A stretch of DNA of 64,000 nucleotides, taken from Pseudomonas grandcourensis. GTDB lineage: Bacteria; Pseudomonadota; Gammaproteobacteria; Pseudomonadales; Pseudomonadaceae. The position numbers and the translations under genes were made by a program. The stretch is taken from assembly GCF_039909015.1 (NCBI RefSeq), contig NZ_CP150919.1, positions 6,362,501 through 6,426,500 on the forward strand, given 5' to 3'. Position 1 is the first letter of the stretch; the number at the start of each line of letters is the position of its first letter. The notes beneath the pieces are model-generated. The model saw nothing but the letters and a program-made list of their open reading frames with translations. It was not told the DNA's origin and did no database searches. Of the stretch, positions 9,282 to 19,416 are shown in pieces.

Positions 9282-9740
9282 TCAGGCGAGCCCCGCATCC
9301 ACCAACAACGCCTCCAGCGCCAACAGATCCGGCACCTTGGCCACCTGCTCGCCCACCTGCACCGCTGCCTGTTCCAGCGAACACAACGGCACATCCACGT
9401 AACTCAACTGGCTATCAAGTTTGCAGGAGCGCGGAATTCCCTGCACCAGCAGGGCGATGAACTTCAGCTCGGGGCGCCCGCCCAGGGCATTGAGAATGAC
9501 GATCCGCGCGCGTTCGCCGATAACGGTTTTCTGCGCGCATGCCGACTCGAAACTCAGCAGCGGAATCTGCCGGTCGCGCCACTTCACCAGGCCCAGGTAC
9601 CACGGCGGTGTGTCGAGGTCGAACGTCCCTGGCTGCTGGTAATCGATCAGCTCGGCAACGGCGACGTTGGGCAGGATCAGGTTACGGTCGGCCAACGGCA
9701 GCAGCAGGCCGGTGAGGTTGCTGGTGCGGTGTTCAAGCAT
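9282..9740 (-). CDS. chpC: CheW-like chemosensory adaptor ChpC
   Basis: CheW-domain protein of 152 residues, terminal gene of the Chp cluster. It would couple an MCP to the kinase ChpA. The CheW-type beta-barrel is recognisable from LPLADRNLILPNVAVAEL near the N-terminus and WYLGLVKWRDRQIPLLSFE in the middle. Its start codon overlaps the chpA stop by 8 nt. In P. aeruginosa chpB (methylesterase) lies between chpA and chpC; here there is none. Confidence 0.85.
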   Translation of the reverse strand: MLEHRTSNLTGLLLPLADRNLILPNVAVAELIDYQQPGTFDLDTPPWYLGLVKWRDRQIPLLSFESACAQKTVIGERARIVILNALGGRPELKFIALLVQGIPRSCKLDSQLSYVDVPLCSLEQAAVQVGEQVAKVPDLLALEALLVDAGLA

Positions 9741-12700
9741 GGGTCTTGCTCCACAAGGCGATGCTTTCGAGCAGCACCGATTCCTGGTACGGCTTGCCCA
9801 GGTAGTCGTTGACGCCGATGGCCATGGCGCGGTCGCGGTGTTTCTGCCCGGTGCGGGAGGTGATCATGATGATCGGCAGGTGTTGCAGGCGTTCGTCGTT
9901 GCGCACCTGGGTCGCGACTTCGAAGCCATCCATGCGCGGCATCTCGATGTCCAGCAGCATCAGGTCGGGCATGTGCTCTTCCAGCAGCAGCATGGCATCG
10001 ACCCCGTCCTTGGCGGTCAGCACGTTCATGCCGTGGCGTTCGAGCAAGCGGCTGGTGACCTTGCGCACGGTGACCGAGTCGTCGACCACCATCACCAGCA
10101 GCGGGCGCTGCGGTTCGGCCTCGATCTCTTGCCCCGCCGAGCGCTGGGGTACACTGGCCTGCATGGCGCGGATCGGCGCCAGCAAATCCAGAATCAGCAC
10201 CACCCGGCCGTCCCCGAGAATCGTCGCCCCGGACACCCCTTGCACCGCCGCAAACTGCGGGCCCAGGCTCTTGACCACGATTTCGCGAGTACCGGCCATG
10301 GCGTCCACCAGCACCGCGATGTGCCGCTCGTTGCACTGCACCAGCAACACCGGCAATGGCAGGCTCTGGCCCAACAGCTTCGGACGCGGGCTGGTTTTCA
10401 GCAGCTCACCCAGGTAGCACAGCTCGTAACGTTGCCCGGCGTATTCGTAGGTCGGCGAATCGAAACGGAAATACCCTTCGAGTTCATTGGGCAGGACGCG
10501 CACGATGCCGTCGATGGTATTGAGCGGGATCGCGTATTGGTCCTCACCGCACTGCACCATCAGCGCCCGGTTGACCGATACGGTAAACGGCAGGCGAATG
10601 CGGAAATGCACGCCCTGCCCGGGCACCGAGTCGATGCTCATGGTGCCGCCCAGTTGCCGCACCTCTTCGTGCACCACGTCCATGCCGACGCCGCGCCCGG
10701 AGATCTGGGTGATTTTTTCGGCGGTGGAAAACCCCGGTTGCAGGATGAACTGCAACACGTCGTGATCACTGATGACGCTGTCCGGGGCGAGCAGGCCGCG
10801 CTTGATCGCCTTGCGCCGCACCGCGTCCAGCGGCACACCGGCGCCGTCGTCGCGGATGTCGAAAATGATGTCGCCGCCTTCGCGCAGCAGATCGAGGGTG
10901 ATCTTGCCCTTGGCCGGTTTCCCCGCCGCCAGCCGCGCTTCGACGGACTCCAGGCCATGGTCGACGGCGTTGCGCAGCATGTGTTCCAGCGGCGCGGCCA
11001 TGCGTTCGAGAACGTTGCGATCCATCTCGCCTTCGGCGTTGTCGACGATGAAATCCACGTCCTTGCCCAGTTCACTGGACACCTGCCGGACGATGCGCTG
11101 CAAACGCGGGAGCATGCGTTCGAAGGGCACCATGCGCGTGCGCATCAGGCCTTCCTGCAATTCGGTGTTGATGCGGCCCTGCTGTTGCAGCAGGTTTTCC
11201 GTGTCGTGATTGCGTCGCTCGAGGGTTTCCTTGAGGTCGAGCAAGTCGGAGGCCGATTCGAACAGCGCCCGGGACAATTGCTGCAATTGCGAATGGCGGT
11301 CCATTTCCAGCGGGTCGAATTCCTCGTAGCCCAGGCGTTCGGCGTCGACTTGCTGGCGGCTGAGGATCCGTCCCTGGGTTTCGGTGTCGAGGCGGCGCAA
11401 CTGGTCGCGCATCCGCTCGATGGTGGTCTCCATCTCATTCAGGGCGATTTGCGCATCATTGACCTGCTGTTCGATCCGGCCACGGAAGATCGAGGTTTCA
11501 CCGGCCAGGTTGACCAGATCGTCGAGCAGCTCTGCCGAGACTTTGACCATGTCTGCGCCGGCATCGGACGGCGGCGCCAGCGGCTCGGCCTTGGGCGTGG
11601 CCGGCGTCGCAACCGGCGCGGGCGCTTCAGGCACGGCCGGGTGGCTGAAGTTCTTGATCGCATCGATCAAGCGGTCCGCCGGTGGCATCGGCTCTCCGGC
11701 GCGGGCCGCATCGAGCATCTGCGCCAGGCGGTCATGGCTGCGCTGCAACAACGCGAACAACGGCTCCGTCGGTTGCAGCACGCCGCTGGACAGGCCTTCG
11801 TAGAGGAACTCCAGTTCATGGGCCAGATCGCCAATCGCGGCGATTTCCACCATGCGCGCGCCACCCTTTAAGGTGTGCAGGTCGCGCAGCAGGGTTTCCA
11901 CTTCCTGACGACTCGAAGGCTGGGCCTGCCAGCGCTCCAGCGCCGCCCCGGAGCTTTCGATGATGTCGAAACCTTCCTCGAGGAAGATCTCCAGCAATTC
12001 CGGATCGTGCGCAGCCGAATCGTTGTCGGCTGCCTGTCGGGGTGCCTCAGAGAAACCCGCATGCCCTTGACGGTAGGCACGAATGGCTTCGATCAGCTCA
12101 CGGGAATCGTCCAGTGGCTGGTTGAGCTGCAACTGTTCGAGGTACAACGCCAGTCGCTCATGGCTCTGTTTGAGCAACACCGCCAGTGAGTCGCTGAAGG
12201 CATAACGACGATCCACCAGGCCCTGGTAAAGGCTTTCCAGTTCATGGGCCAGATCGCCGACCGGCCCGACCTCGGCCATGCGCGCGCCGCCTTCGAGAGT
12301 GTGCAGATCCCGTTGCAGGGACGACAGCGGCGCGGCGTTGTCCGAGTCGCGCAACCAGCGCTGCAAGGCCTGGCCAGCGCTTTCGAGGATATCCACCGCT
12401 TCTTCAAGGAAGATCGCAACGATTTCATCGTCCAGCCCTGGCGCGGTCGCACTCTGCTCAAGCTCGGCGGTAGCCGTACCCAATTCACGGATGCTCAGGC
12501 TGCGGCTGCCATCGCTGCGGATCAGGCCCATGGCCGACGGGTCAAGGCTCTCATCGAGCAGCTCGCGCAGGGCCCTGATCCGTTGCGGTTGCGGGCTGAC
12601 TTCCTGGCCGGCGGCCAGTTCGTCGAGCATGTTGATCAGCGCTTCGTGGGCACCCTGTGCTTCATGGAAAAACCGCTCGCTGACCGCCAGGCTGCTTTCT

Positions 12701-15639
12701 TCCACGGCACCGTACAGATCGAGCAACGCTTCGCACAATTCATCCACCGGGTGCAGGTCGGCCAGATGGGCGCCTTCGCCGAGGGTGGTCAACTCGTCCA
12801 GCAGCGCGCTGAGCTCCTGACGTTCGCCGGGGTGTTGCTGCCAACGCAGCAACAGGCTTTCGGCGTCCAGCAGGATGTCCATGCCCTGGGCGAGGAAGTT
12901 GTTGATCAGTTGCGGATCGCGCTTGATCCGCAGCCCGGTGTTCGGTGTGTTCAGGAGGTTTTCCAGGCGTTCGGCCAGCAGCGTTCTGGCGCGCTCGGTC
13001 AAACTCTGGGCACCGGGAATTTCCGCCAGCGGATCGCGTTTGAGCTGGCGCAAGCCGAGGCGAAACAGCCCTTCAGCTTCCAGCAGCAATTCGACTTCAT
13101 CCAGATCCAGCGCGATCAGGTGCGCCTTGTATTCCCGGGCCAGTTGATCCAGCGGCGCGGCCAGCTCGGCAATCGGCAACACACCGGCCATATAGGCGCT
13201 GCCCTTGAGGGTGTGCAAGGCGCGCTGCAATTCGTCACTGGCCTGCAACGGCACATGTTCGGTGGCCTGATCAAGGAAGCGATTGAGGCTGCTCAAATGG
13301 GTTTCGGCCTCTTTGCGGAAGATCTCCAGCAACAGCGGGTCGAGGGCCGAGACATCTTGCGTATCCTCATCGGACACCGGTTCATCGCCCTTGGCCAGGG
13401 CATGGGCACGGGCGGCCAATTGATCGACATCGTTGCGCTGTCGCTGGGCATTGGCGGCGTATTCGGCCACCAACTCCGGCAGCAGATGCAGCACATCACC
13501 GATCAGTTGCTGCACCGTAGCGCCCGGCTCCACACTGTTTTCCAGTACACGGTTGAGCAGGTTTTCCACGGCCCAGGCCAGCTCGCCCAACACCAGGGCG
13601 CGCACCATGCGGCCACTGCCCTTGAGGGTATGGAAGGCGCGGCGCAGTTCGCTCAGGGCCGAGCGGTTGTCAGGGTTGACCGACCAGCGCGGCAAGTACT
13701 CGCGCAGGATCTCCAGGACTTCGTCGGTTTCTTCGAGGAACACTTCGCGCAGTTCCTCGTCCACCGGCTCTTCGCCTGCGGGCGGCGGCAGCAGGCTGCC
13801 CGGGGTGTTCTGCGCGGGCGGGTTCAGGCTCGAAACCGGGCTGGCGAGCACATCGGCCAGGGTCTGGACGACCTGTGGATCATCCAGCTCCTGCATCATC
13901 TGCATGACCTGCGCATCGCTCGGGTTGAGCACATCATCCAGCACGGGCACGTGCTGCTCACTGGGGAAAAATCCGAGGCTCGCCAGGCTTTTTTCCGCAA
14001 CATCGAGCAGGTTTTCACCCTGGGCCTGCGGGTCATCGCCGAGGCGCTCGAGGTAGTACTCGATGCTGCTGATCACGTCGGCCAAGCTGTCCAGTTCCTG
14101 CCAGCCCGGTTGACCCGGCTCGAGCAGCAGGTGCTCGCGGATAAAGTGATTGCAGGTTTCGACCAGGCTCGCCGCCCGGCTCAACGGAATCATCGCCAGC
14201 GCGCCGCGCACCTGGGTCAGCAAGGCCGGCAGCGCCTGCAAATGCTGGCGATCCCAATCGGCGTCGATGTAGTCGACGATCATGTCCTTGGCCTGCTGCA
14301 AACAGATGCGGGCTTCCTTGATCACGATCTGATGGATCTGCGTCAGGTCGGTGGTCGGCAGGCGGTTGTCGTCCTGACTCTCCGGCTCCACGGTACCGAC
14401 CATGCCGGCCAGCGTCGCTTCGACGTACAACAGGGCCCCGGCAACGTCCATGAGGATCGCATCGTTGGGTTCGCGCTGGCCCTGAGCGAGGCTGAGCACC
14501 ACCGCCAGTTGATCGATGATCACCTTGCGCGGCTGGCCGAAACCTAGCACCGCCAGGGTGTCGGCGATTTGCCGCAGCGGCGCAAGCAGGCTGTCGAGGT
14601 CGGAGGTGTGCTGGCGGTCACTGCGCACGAACAGGTCCAGGCGCTCCTTGACCCGCACCAGCTCTTCGCACAGCGCCGCCAGCACCGAGCGCATGGCGTC
14701 ACGGTCGGGACCGGCCAGCCGCGCGCGTTCTTCATCGACCATCGCGCTGTCGGGCAGCGCGTCGTCCAGTGAGTAGCGTTCTTTCATGGTCAGCATCTGC
14801 CCGGTGGGATGTTCGGCCTTGGCAATATAGAACAGCAAACTTTTGAGCAGCTCCGGCGGGGCCGGTTGATTGATGCCGGGCATGCCTTGTTCGAGCAGGC
14901 GCTTGAGTTCCTTGTCGGCCTCCTTGAACAGGCTGCGCAAGGCCGGGCTGTTGGCGATCGCACCGCGCTGCATGCCTTCGACCAGCGCCGATGCCACCTG
15001 CCATAACGGGCTCAGGGGGGCGTTGGCGCACAGTGCTTCGAGGCGGGTGAAGACCTTGGCCAGATAATCAAGATTGGTGTCGTTGTCCTGTTCACGCAGG
15101 AATCCGACCAGCGCCATTTGCAGCATCTGCCGCAGCTTACGCAGCACACCGGGCAACTCAGCCGGTTCCAGCTGCGCCAGCATTTGTGCGTCCAACGCTG
15201 GCAACTCGGGCAATTGCGGGCTGAACAGGCTGGTTTCCGACAGCAGGCTTTCACCCCGGGCGCTACGCAGGTCGTTGATCAGGGGCAACACCACCAGCGG
15301 CAAGTCGCGACGCGCACCTTGCACCCGGTCGAGGTAGATCGGCAGCTGCCCGAGGGCCTGCATCAACAGGTGCAACGCCTCGTCGCGATGGCTGACACGG
15401 TTGCCTTGCAAGGCCATGGCCAGGTGTTCCATTTCTTCGGCGAGCAACGCCGCGCCGTAGAACTCGACCATCTGCAAACTGCCATGGACCTGATGGATGC
15501 ATGCCAGGCAATCATCCAGCGCTTGGGTCGCCTGCGGGTCATCGAGCAGGTTTTCAATCGCGTGATGAGCCTGTTTCAGCGTTTCGGCAATCTCGCCCTT
15601 GACCCACTCGAGGGCCACATAGTCGTGCCGATCACCCAT
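9733..15639 (-). CDS. chpA: Hybrid chemosensory histidine kinase ChpA
   Basis: Very large CheA-type hybrid kinase, 1968 residues, at the core of the pilus-linked Chp system. The N-terminal two thirds are serial Hpt modules: canonical HTLKG/HTLEG motifs occur near residues 670, 809, 1113 and 1255, and a divergent one (IHQVHGSLQMV) lies near residue 50. Then come dimerisation and HATPase domains (LEHMLRNAVDHGLES, GRGVGMDVV), a CheW-like domain, and a C-terminal receiver (VVDDSVTVRKV with LLDIEMPRMDG and a late Lys in GKPYQ). ATG 15639 has GGAG upstream; GTG 15654 is an alternative. It is expected to phosphorylate PilG and PilH and so control pilus extension and retraction and cAMP. Confidence 0.95.
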   Translation of the reverse strand: MGDRHDYVALEWVKGEIAETLKQAHHAIENLLDDPQATQALDDCLACIHQVHGSLQMVEFYGAALLAEEMEHLAMALQGNRVSHRDEALHLLMQALGQLPIYLDRVQGARRDLPLVVLPLINDLRSARGESLLSETSLFSPQLPELPALDAQMLAQLEPAELPGVLRKLRQMLQMALVGFLREQDNDTNLDYLAKVFTRLEALCANAPLSPLWQVASALVEGMQRGAIANSPALRSLFKEADKELKRLLEQGMPGINQPAPPELLKSLLFYIAKAEHPTGQMLTMKERYSLDDALPDSAMVDEERARLAGPDRDAMRSVLAALCEELVRVKERLDLFVRSDRQHTSDLDSLLAPLRQIADTLAVLGFGQPRKVIIDQLAVVLSLAQGQREPNDAILMDVAGALLYVEATLAGMVGTVEPESQDDNRLPTTDLTQIHQIVIKEARICLQQAKDMIVDYIDADWDRQHLQALPALLTQVRGALAMIPLSRAASLVETCNHFIREHLLLEPGQPGWQELDSLADVISSIEYYLERLGDDPQAQGENLLDVAEKSLASLGFFPSEQHVPVLDDVLNPSDAQVMQMMQELDDPQVVQTLADVLASPVSSLNPPAQNTPGSLLPPPAGEEPVDEELREVFLEETDEVLEILREYLPRWSVNPDNRSALSELRRAFHTLKGSGRMVRALVLGELAWAVENLLNRVLENSVEPGATVQQLIGDVLHLLPELVAEYAANAQRQRNDVDQLAARAHALAKGDEPVSDEDTQDVSALDPLLLEIFRKEAETHLSSLNRFLDQATEHVPLQASDELQRALHTLKGSAYMAGVLPIAELAAPLDQLAREYKAHLIALDLDEVELLLEAEGLFRLGLRQLKRDPLAEIPGAQSLTERARTLLAERLENLLNTPNTGLRIKRDPQLINNFLAQGMDILLDAESLLLRWQQHPGERQELSALLDELTTLGEGAHLADLHPVDELCEALLDLYGAVEESSLAVSERFFHEAQGAHEALINMLDELAAGQEVSPQPQRIRALRELLDESLDPSAMGLIRSDGSRSLSIRELGTATAELEQSATAPGLDDEIVAIFLEEAVDILESAGQALQRWLRDSDNAAPLSSLQRDLHTLEGGARMAEVGPVGDLAHELESLYQGLVDRRYAFSDSLAVLLKQSHERLALYLEQLQLNQPLDDSRELIEAIRAYRQGHAGFSEAPRQAADNDSAAHDPELLEIFLEEGFDIIESSGAALERWQAQPSSRQEVETLLRDLHTLKGGARMVEIAAIGDLAHELEFLYEGLSSGVLQPTEPLFALLQRSHDRLAQMLDAARAGEPMPPADRLIDAIKNFSHPAVPEAPAPVATPATPKAEPLAPPSDAGADMVKVSAELLDDLVNLAGETSIFRGRIEQQVNDAQIALNEMETTIERMRDQLRRLDTETQGRILSRQQVDAERLGYEEFDPLEMDRHSQLQQLSRALFESASDLLDLKETLERRNHDTENLLQQQGRINTELQEGLMRTRMVPFERMLPRLQRIVRQVSSELGKDVDFIVDNAEGEMDRNVLERMAAPLEHMLRNAVDHGLESVEARLAAGKPAKGKITLDLLREGGDIIFDIRDDGAGVPLDAVRRKAIKRGLLAPDSVISDHDVLQFILQPGFSTAEKITQISGRGVGMDVVHEEVRQLGGTMSIDSVPGQGVHFRIRLPFTVSVNRALMVQCGEDQYAIPLNTIDGIVRVLPNELEGYFRFDSPTYEYAGQRYELCYLGELLKTSPRPKLLGQSLPLPVLLVQCNERHIAVLVDAMAGTREIVVKSLGPQFAAVQGVSGATILGDGRVVLILDLLAPIRAMQASVPQRSAGQEIEAEPQRPLLVMVVDDSVTVRKVTSRLLERHGMNVLTAKDGVDAMLLLEEHMPDLMLLDIEMPRMDGFEVATQVRNDERLQHLPIIMITSRTGQKHRDRAMAIGVNDYLGKPYQESVLLESIALWSKTHA

Positions 15640-15676
15640 AACCACTCCAATCACAATTCAGATACCCATGGGCGGT

Positions 15677-17737
15677 TCAAGCTTTGTCCACAACCTGCGC
15701 CTTGGCATCCGGCAAGGTGAAACCGGACACCGAGCGACGCAACTGACTGGCCATTTTCGCCAGGTTACCGATGCTGTCGGCCGTGGCGGTGGAACCCGAC
15801 GACGTCTGCGAGGTGATCTGCTGGATCACGTTCATCGTCAGGGAAATCTGACCGGCCGACGACGTCTGCTGTTGCGCCGCATTGGAAATGCTCTGGATCA
15901 ACGCCGCGAGCGTCTTGGAGACGCCTTCGATTTCTTCCAGGGCCACACCGGCATCCTGCGCCAGACGAGCGCCGCGCACCACTTCAGTCGTCGTCTGCTC
16001 CATGGAGATGACCGCTTCGTTGGTATCGGTCTGGATCGCCCGCACCAGGGTTTCGATCTGCCGGGTAGCGGCGGACGAGCGCTCGGCCAGACGCTGCACT
16101 TCATCGGCGACCACGGCGAAACCGCGGCCGGCGTCACCGGCCATGGACGCCTGGATGGCCGCGTTGAGGGCCAGGATGTTGGTCTGGTCGGCAATGTCAT
16201 CGATCAGGCTGACAATGTCGCCGATTTCCTGTGAGGACTCGCCCAGGCGCTTGATGCGTTTGGCGGTGTCCTGAATCTGCTCGCGAATGTTGTCCATGCC
16301 GTGAATGGTGTTGTGCACCACCTCGTTGCCCTTGTTGGCGATTTCCACCGAGCGTTCGGCAACCGCCGAAGATTCCGCCGCGTTGGCTGACACCTGGTCG
16401 ATGGACTCGGCCATGTCGTTGATCGCCATGGAGGCCTCGGAAATCTGCTGGGCCTGATGTTCCGACGCCTGGGCCAGGTGCATGGCGGTGGCCTGGGTTT
16501 CCTGCACGGCGGCGGCGACCTGGCCAGCGGTGAGGTTGATGGTCGCGACCAGATCGCGCAACTGGTCGACGGAGTAATTGATCGAGTCGGCGATGGTGCC
16601 GGTAAAGTCTTCGGTCACCGAGGCGGTCACCGTGAGGTCGCCGTCGGCCAGGTCTTCGATTTCGTCGAGCAAGCGCATGATCGCGTTCTGGTTACGCTCG
16701 TTTTTCTCGGCGGTTTCGCGCAACTGACGATTGGTTTCACGCACCATCACCATGCCGATCAGGATGATCGAAGCCAGCGCCAACAAGCCCAGCACATAGC
16801 CGCCTATGGTGTCGGTGGTGCGCCCGCCGACCATGTTTTCGAAACCGCTGGCCAGGTGTGAGGCTTCGTCGAGCAGGGTTTGCGACAGGCTGAAAATGTT
16901 CGAGGCCGATTCGCGAACCTTGAACAGTTCCGGCGAGGTTTCGAGGATCTCGTCCACCGAGCCCGAGACGAACTCGAACAGCTCGGAAATTTCCGCGAGT
17001 CGCGCACGGGCGTCGTGGTCTTCGACCTGGCTGACCTTGAGCGCCGGGTCGCCCTGGAGCATGCCGTTGAGCACCTTGCCGAACTGCGTCGCATCACGCC
17101 CGAACGCATCGGCGGCCTGCTGCGAATTTTCGTCGCCGGCCAACACCGTGTTGACCGCGCCGAGGATCCGTTCGGCCAGCAGCGACTGCCGCTGGGCCAT
17201 GGCCACCTGGGCCGCCGGGGCGCCCCGCTGCAGGAGTATCTCGACGACTTTTTCGTACTCGACCTGCAACTGCGGCACGGTTTCGGCCAGGGTCGCAGCG
17301 ACCTGATGCAGCGACAGTACGGTTTGTTCGCTGGAGAGAATCGCATCGGTGTTTTTCAGCAGGCGCTCCCAGTCCTGCTGCACCGCGCGCATCTCTGGAC
17401 GCACGGTGGCAGGGGCTGGCGGCAGGCCAGTGGCCGGGTCACCCTTCTTCAGATAACCCCAACGCTGGGCAAAATCGTTGCGCGCATCACTGAGCAACTT
17501 GAACGCGGCAGCCTTGCCGGCGGCGGCTTCGGTGGCGTTCTTGGCAATACGCTGGGACAGCACGCGCAGTTCGCCGGCGTGGCCGATGTACTGTTTGTCG
17601 TAGATAGCCTGGGTGTTGAGGTACGCGAAGTTGGCGAACAGCAGCATGATGAAGACGATCAGCGCGATGAACAGCACGATAATCTGCGACCGGCTGCGCG
17701 ACCCTTCCATTGGCTTGCCTGCTTTTGCTTTTATCAT
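15677..17737 (-). CDS. pilJ: Methyl-accepting chemotaxis protein PilJ
   Basis: Receptor of the Chp system, 686 residues, close to the length of the P. aeruginosa protein. A first membrane helix lies at about residues 18-40 ([19 protein letters not shown]), then a PilJ-type periplasmic sensor region. A second helix (about 310-330) is followed by HAMP and a cytoplasmic coiled-coil signalling domain. The MCP hairpin tip reads [20 protein letters not shown] rather than the common GEAGRGF. ATG 17737 ([12 protein letters not shown]) has GAGGA just upstream. The gene lies between pilI and chpA. Confidence 0.94.
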   Translation of the reverse strand: MIKAKAGKPMEGSRSRSQIIVLFIALIVFIMLLFANFAYLNTQAIYDKQYIGHAGELRVLSQRIAKNATEAAAGKAAAFKLLSDARNDFAQRWGYLKKGDPATGLPPAPATVRPEMRAVQQDWERLLKNTDAILSSEQTVLSLHQVAATLAETVPQLQVEYEKVVEILLQRGAPAAQVAMAQRQSLLAERILGAVNTVLAGDENSQQAADAFGRDATQFGKVLNGMLQGDPALKVSQVEDHDARARLAEISELFEFVSGSVDEILETSPELFKVRESASNIFSLSQTLLDEASHLASGFENMVGGRTTDTIGGYVLGLLALASIILIGMVMVRETNRQLRETAEKNERNQNAIMRLLDEIEDLADGDLTVTASVTEDFTGTIADSINYSVDQLRDLVATINLTAGQVAAAVQETQATAMHLAQASEHQAQQISEASMAINDMAESIDQVSANAAESSAVAERSVEIANKGNEVVHNTIHGMDNIREQIQDTAKRIKRLGESSQEIGDIVSLIDDIADQTNILALNAAIQASMAGDAGRGFAVVADEVQRLAERSSAATRQIETLVRAIQTDTNEAVISMEQTTTEVVRGARLAQDAGVALEEIEGVSKTLAALIQSISNAAQQQTSSAGQISLTMNVIQQITSQTSSGSTATADSIGNLAKMASQLRRSVSGFTLPDAKAQVVDKA

Positions 17738-17803
17738 CGGTCCTCGCCTGTCAACCAACTTCTGCGCTTACCCAAGACCCACATTGGATCTCTGTTGTTG
17801 CGC

Positions 17804-18343
17804 TTACACCGCGACGTTCATGAACCCCTGGGACTGTGTCAACGCAAACGGGCTGAACACCTGCCAGCACTGCTCGCGCTGAAACCGGCCTTTGACGAAC
17901 GCCGCCACCGGGCCCTTCAACTCGTCTGCCGGCACCGGCTCCAGGCTTTCCTGGGCAAAGTGCTGGAGGCCAAAGACTTCATCGACCAGCAACCCGGCAA
18001 ACACCTCTTCATGTTCCACCACCAACACCCGTCGCTGTCGGCGCACCGCCGAAAGCTCGTGCCCGAAGAAGCCGCACAAATCCATGACTGGCAGCAAACG
18101 CCCGCGCAGGTTGGCGACACCCTTGACCCAGGGTTTGACTCCCGGTAGCTGAGTGGAGCGCGGCTCGTGCAAGACTTCGCTGATTTCGCTCATGGGTGCA
18201 ACATACCAGTGCTCGCCCAGGCGAAAACCGATGCCGCTCCAGCTGTCCCGCCGGGTCGGCTGGGACGGCAAGTTCGCCGCCAGCAGACGACAGCGCTGGT
18301 CGATCTGCAGCAGAAGTTCGAAAGCCGTCAGCGCCTCGTTCAT
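17804..18343 (-). CDS. pilI: CheW-like adaptor PilI
   Basis: CheW-domain scaffold, 179 residues, that links PilJ to ChpA. The CheW core is seen in YVAPMSEISEVLHEP, then WVKGVANLRGRLLPVMDLCGFFG, the conserved NLRGxLLPVxDL strand of the family. It starts 10 nt downstream of pilH and precedes pilJ. Confidence 0.93.
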   Translation of the reverse strand: MNEALTAFELLLQIDQRCRLLAANLPSQPTRRDSWSGIGFRLGEHWYVAPMSEISEVLHEPRSTQLPGVKPWVKGVANLRGRLLPVMDLCGFFGHELSAVRRQRRVLVVEHEEVFAGLLVDEVFGLQHFAQESLEPVPADELKGPVAAFVKGRFQREQCWQVFSPFALTQSQGFMNVAV

Positions 18344-18353
18344 GGCCTGACGA

Positions 18354-18719
18354 TCAACCGGCCAGCACGTTGTTCAGGGTTTTGATCAGGGTGTCTTCAT
18401 CGACCGGCTTGGTCAGGTAGTCCTTGGCGCCCTGGCGCGTGCCCCAGACCTTGTCGGTTTCCTGATCCTTGGTGGTGATGATGATCACCGGGATGTGTCC
18501 GGTTTCCGGGTCTTTGGTCAGCTGGCGGGTCGCCTGGAAGCCGTTGAGGCCGGGCATGACGATGTCCATCAGGACCGCATCGGGCTTTTCCTGGCGGGCC
18601 AGGGCCACGCCGTCGGCGCCGTTTTCGGCTTTCAACACTTCATGACCGTGCTTTTCCAGCATGCCGGTCAGTTTGTACATTTCGGTCGGCGAATCATCGA
18701 CGATCAGAATACGTGCCAT
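18354..18719 (-). CDS. pilH: Response regulator PilH
   Basis: Single-domain CheY-like receiver of 121 residues. Acidic pocket and phospho-acceptor are visible as ILIVDDSPTEMYKL and VLMDIVMPGLNG (Asp about residue 52), with Lys in YLTKPVDEDT. In P. aeruginosa PilH favours pilus retraction and dampens Chp signalling. The start at ATG 18719 (MARILIVDD) fits the family; an ATG 12 nt upstream is less likely. Confidence 0.94.
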   Translation of the reverse strand: MARILIVDDSPTEMYKLTGMLEKHGHEVLKAENGADGVALARQEKPDAVLMDIVMPGLNGFQATRQLTKDPETGHIPVIIITTKDQETDKVWGTRQGAKDYLTKPVDEDTLIKTLNNVLAG

Positions 18720-18776
18720 GGTCTTCCCCATTCTTGTCGACGCCTGGCCCGATAGCCGAGCGTCACTGTGCGTGTC

Positions 18777-19181
18777 CTACTGCGGCAAAACGGCGGCGAA
18801 GCCAGGAACATGGGCCTGGATCGCATCAAGCAATTCTTCCTTGCTGAACGGCTTGGTCAAAAACTGGTCGGAGCCGACGATGCGCCCCTTGGCCTTGTCG
18901 AACAGCCCGTCCTTGGACGACAGCATAATCACCGGCGTGGACTTGAACGCGCTGTTGTTCTTGATCAGGGCGCAGGTCTGATAGCCATCCAGGCGCGGCA
19001 TCATGATGTCGACAAAGATGATGCCGGGGTGGTTGTCGGCAATCTTGGCCAGGGCATCAAAACCGTCGATGGCCGTGATGACCTCACAACCCACGTTCTT
19101 GAGCAGCGTTTCGGCGGTGCGACGGATCGTCTTCGAATCGTCGATCACCATGACCTTCAAGGCGCTGGGGTGCTGTTCCAT
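18777..19181 (-). CDS. pilG: Response regulator PilG
   Basis: Single-domain receiver of 134 residues, first gene of the Chp operon; the output regulator promoting pilus extension and cAMP signalling in P. aeruginosa. Motifs are KVMVIDDSKTIRRTAETLL, IIFVDIMMPRLDGYQ (phospho-Asp) and FLTKPFSKEELL. The chosen start at 19181 (MEQHPSALKVMVIDD) agrees with the family; in-frame codons to 19268 lie in the intergenic space. The 235-bp gap to divergent gshB must hold the operon promoter. Confidence 0.94.
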   Translation of the reverse strand: MEQHPSALKVMVIDDSKTIRRTAETLLKNVGCEVITAIDGFDALAKIADNHPGIIFVDIMMPRLDGYQTCALIKNNSAFKSTPVIMLSSKDGLFDKAKGRIVGSDQFLTKPFSKEELLDAIQAHVPGFAAVLPQ

Positions 19182-19416
19182 AAAATGCTCTACCGTCGCC
19201 TTTGCGAAACAAATTGTCCGTTTGCCGGTTAACGCGGCTCGAAACCCTTGAAGCTCAAGGGCCAGCACGACTTGGCAGTCTTTTTAGCACAGTCTCCAGA
19301 ACCAATCTATCGGCCGACCCGCAAGGTGGTTTTTCCTTGACCGGGAACGCACTCAGAGCCACTCTGACGCCACTTTTTTCATACCGATCCGGTAGCCAAT
19401 TTTCGAGGAAAACCCA

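Noticed and set aside
9667..14547. Two plus-strand open frames of 734 and 767 codons (9667-11871, 12244-14547)
   Set aside because: They lie antisense to chpA and have His/Gln/Arg-rich, domain-free translations typical of the opposite strand of GC-rich coding DNA.
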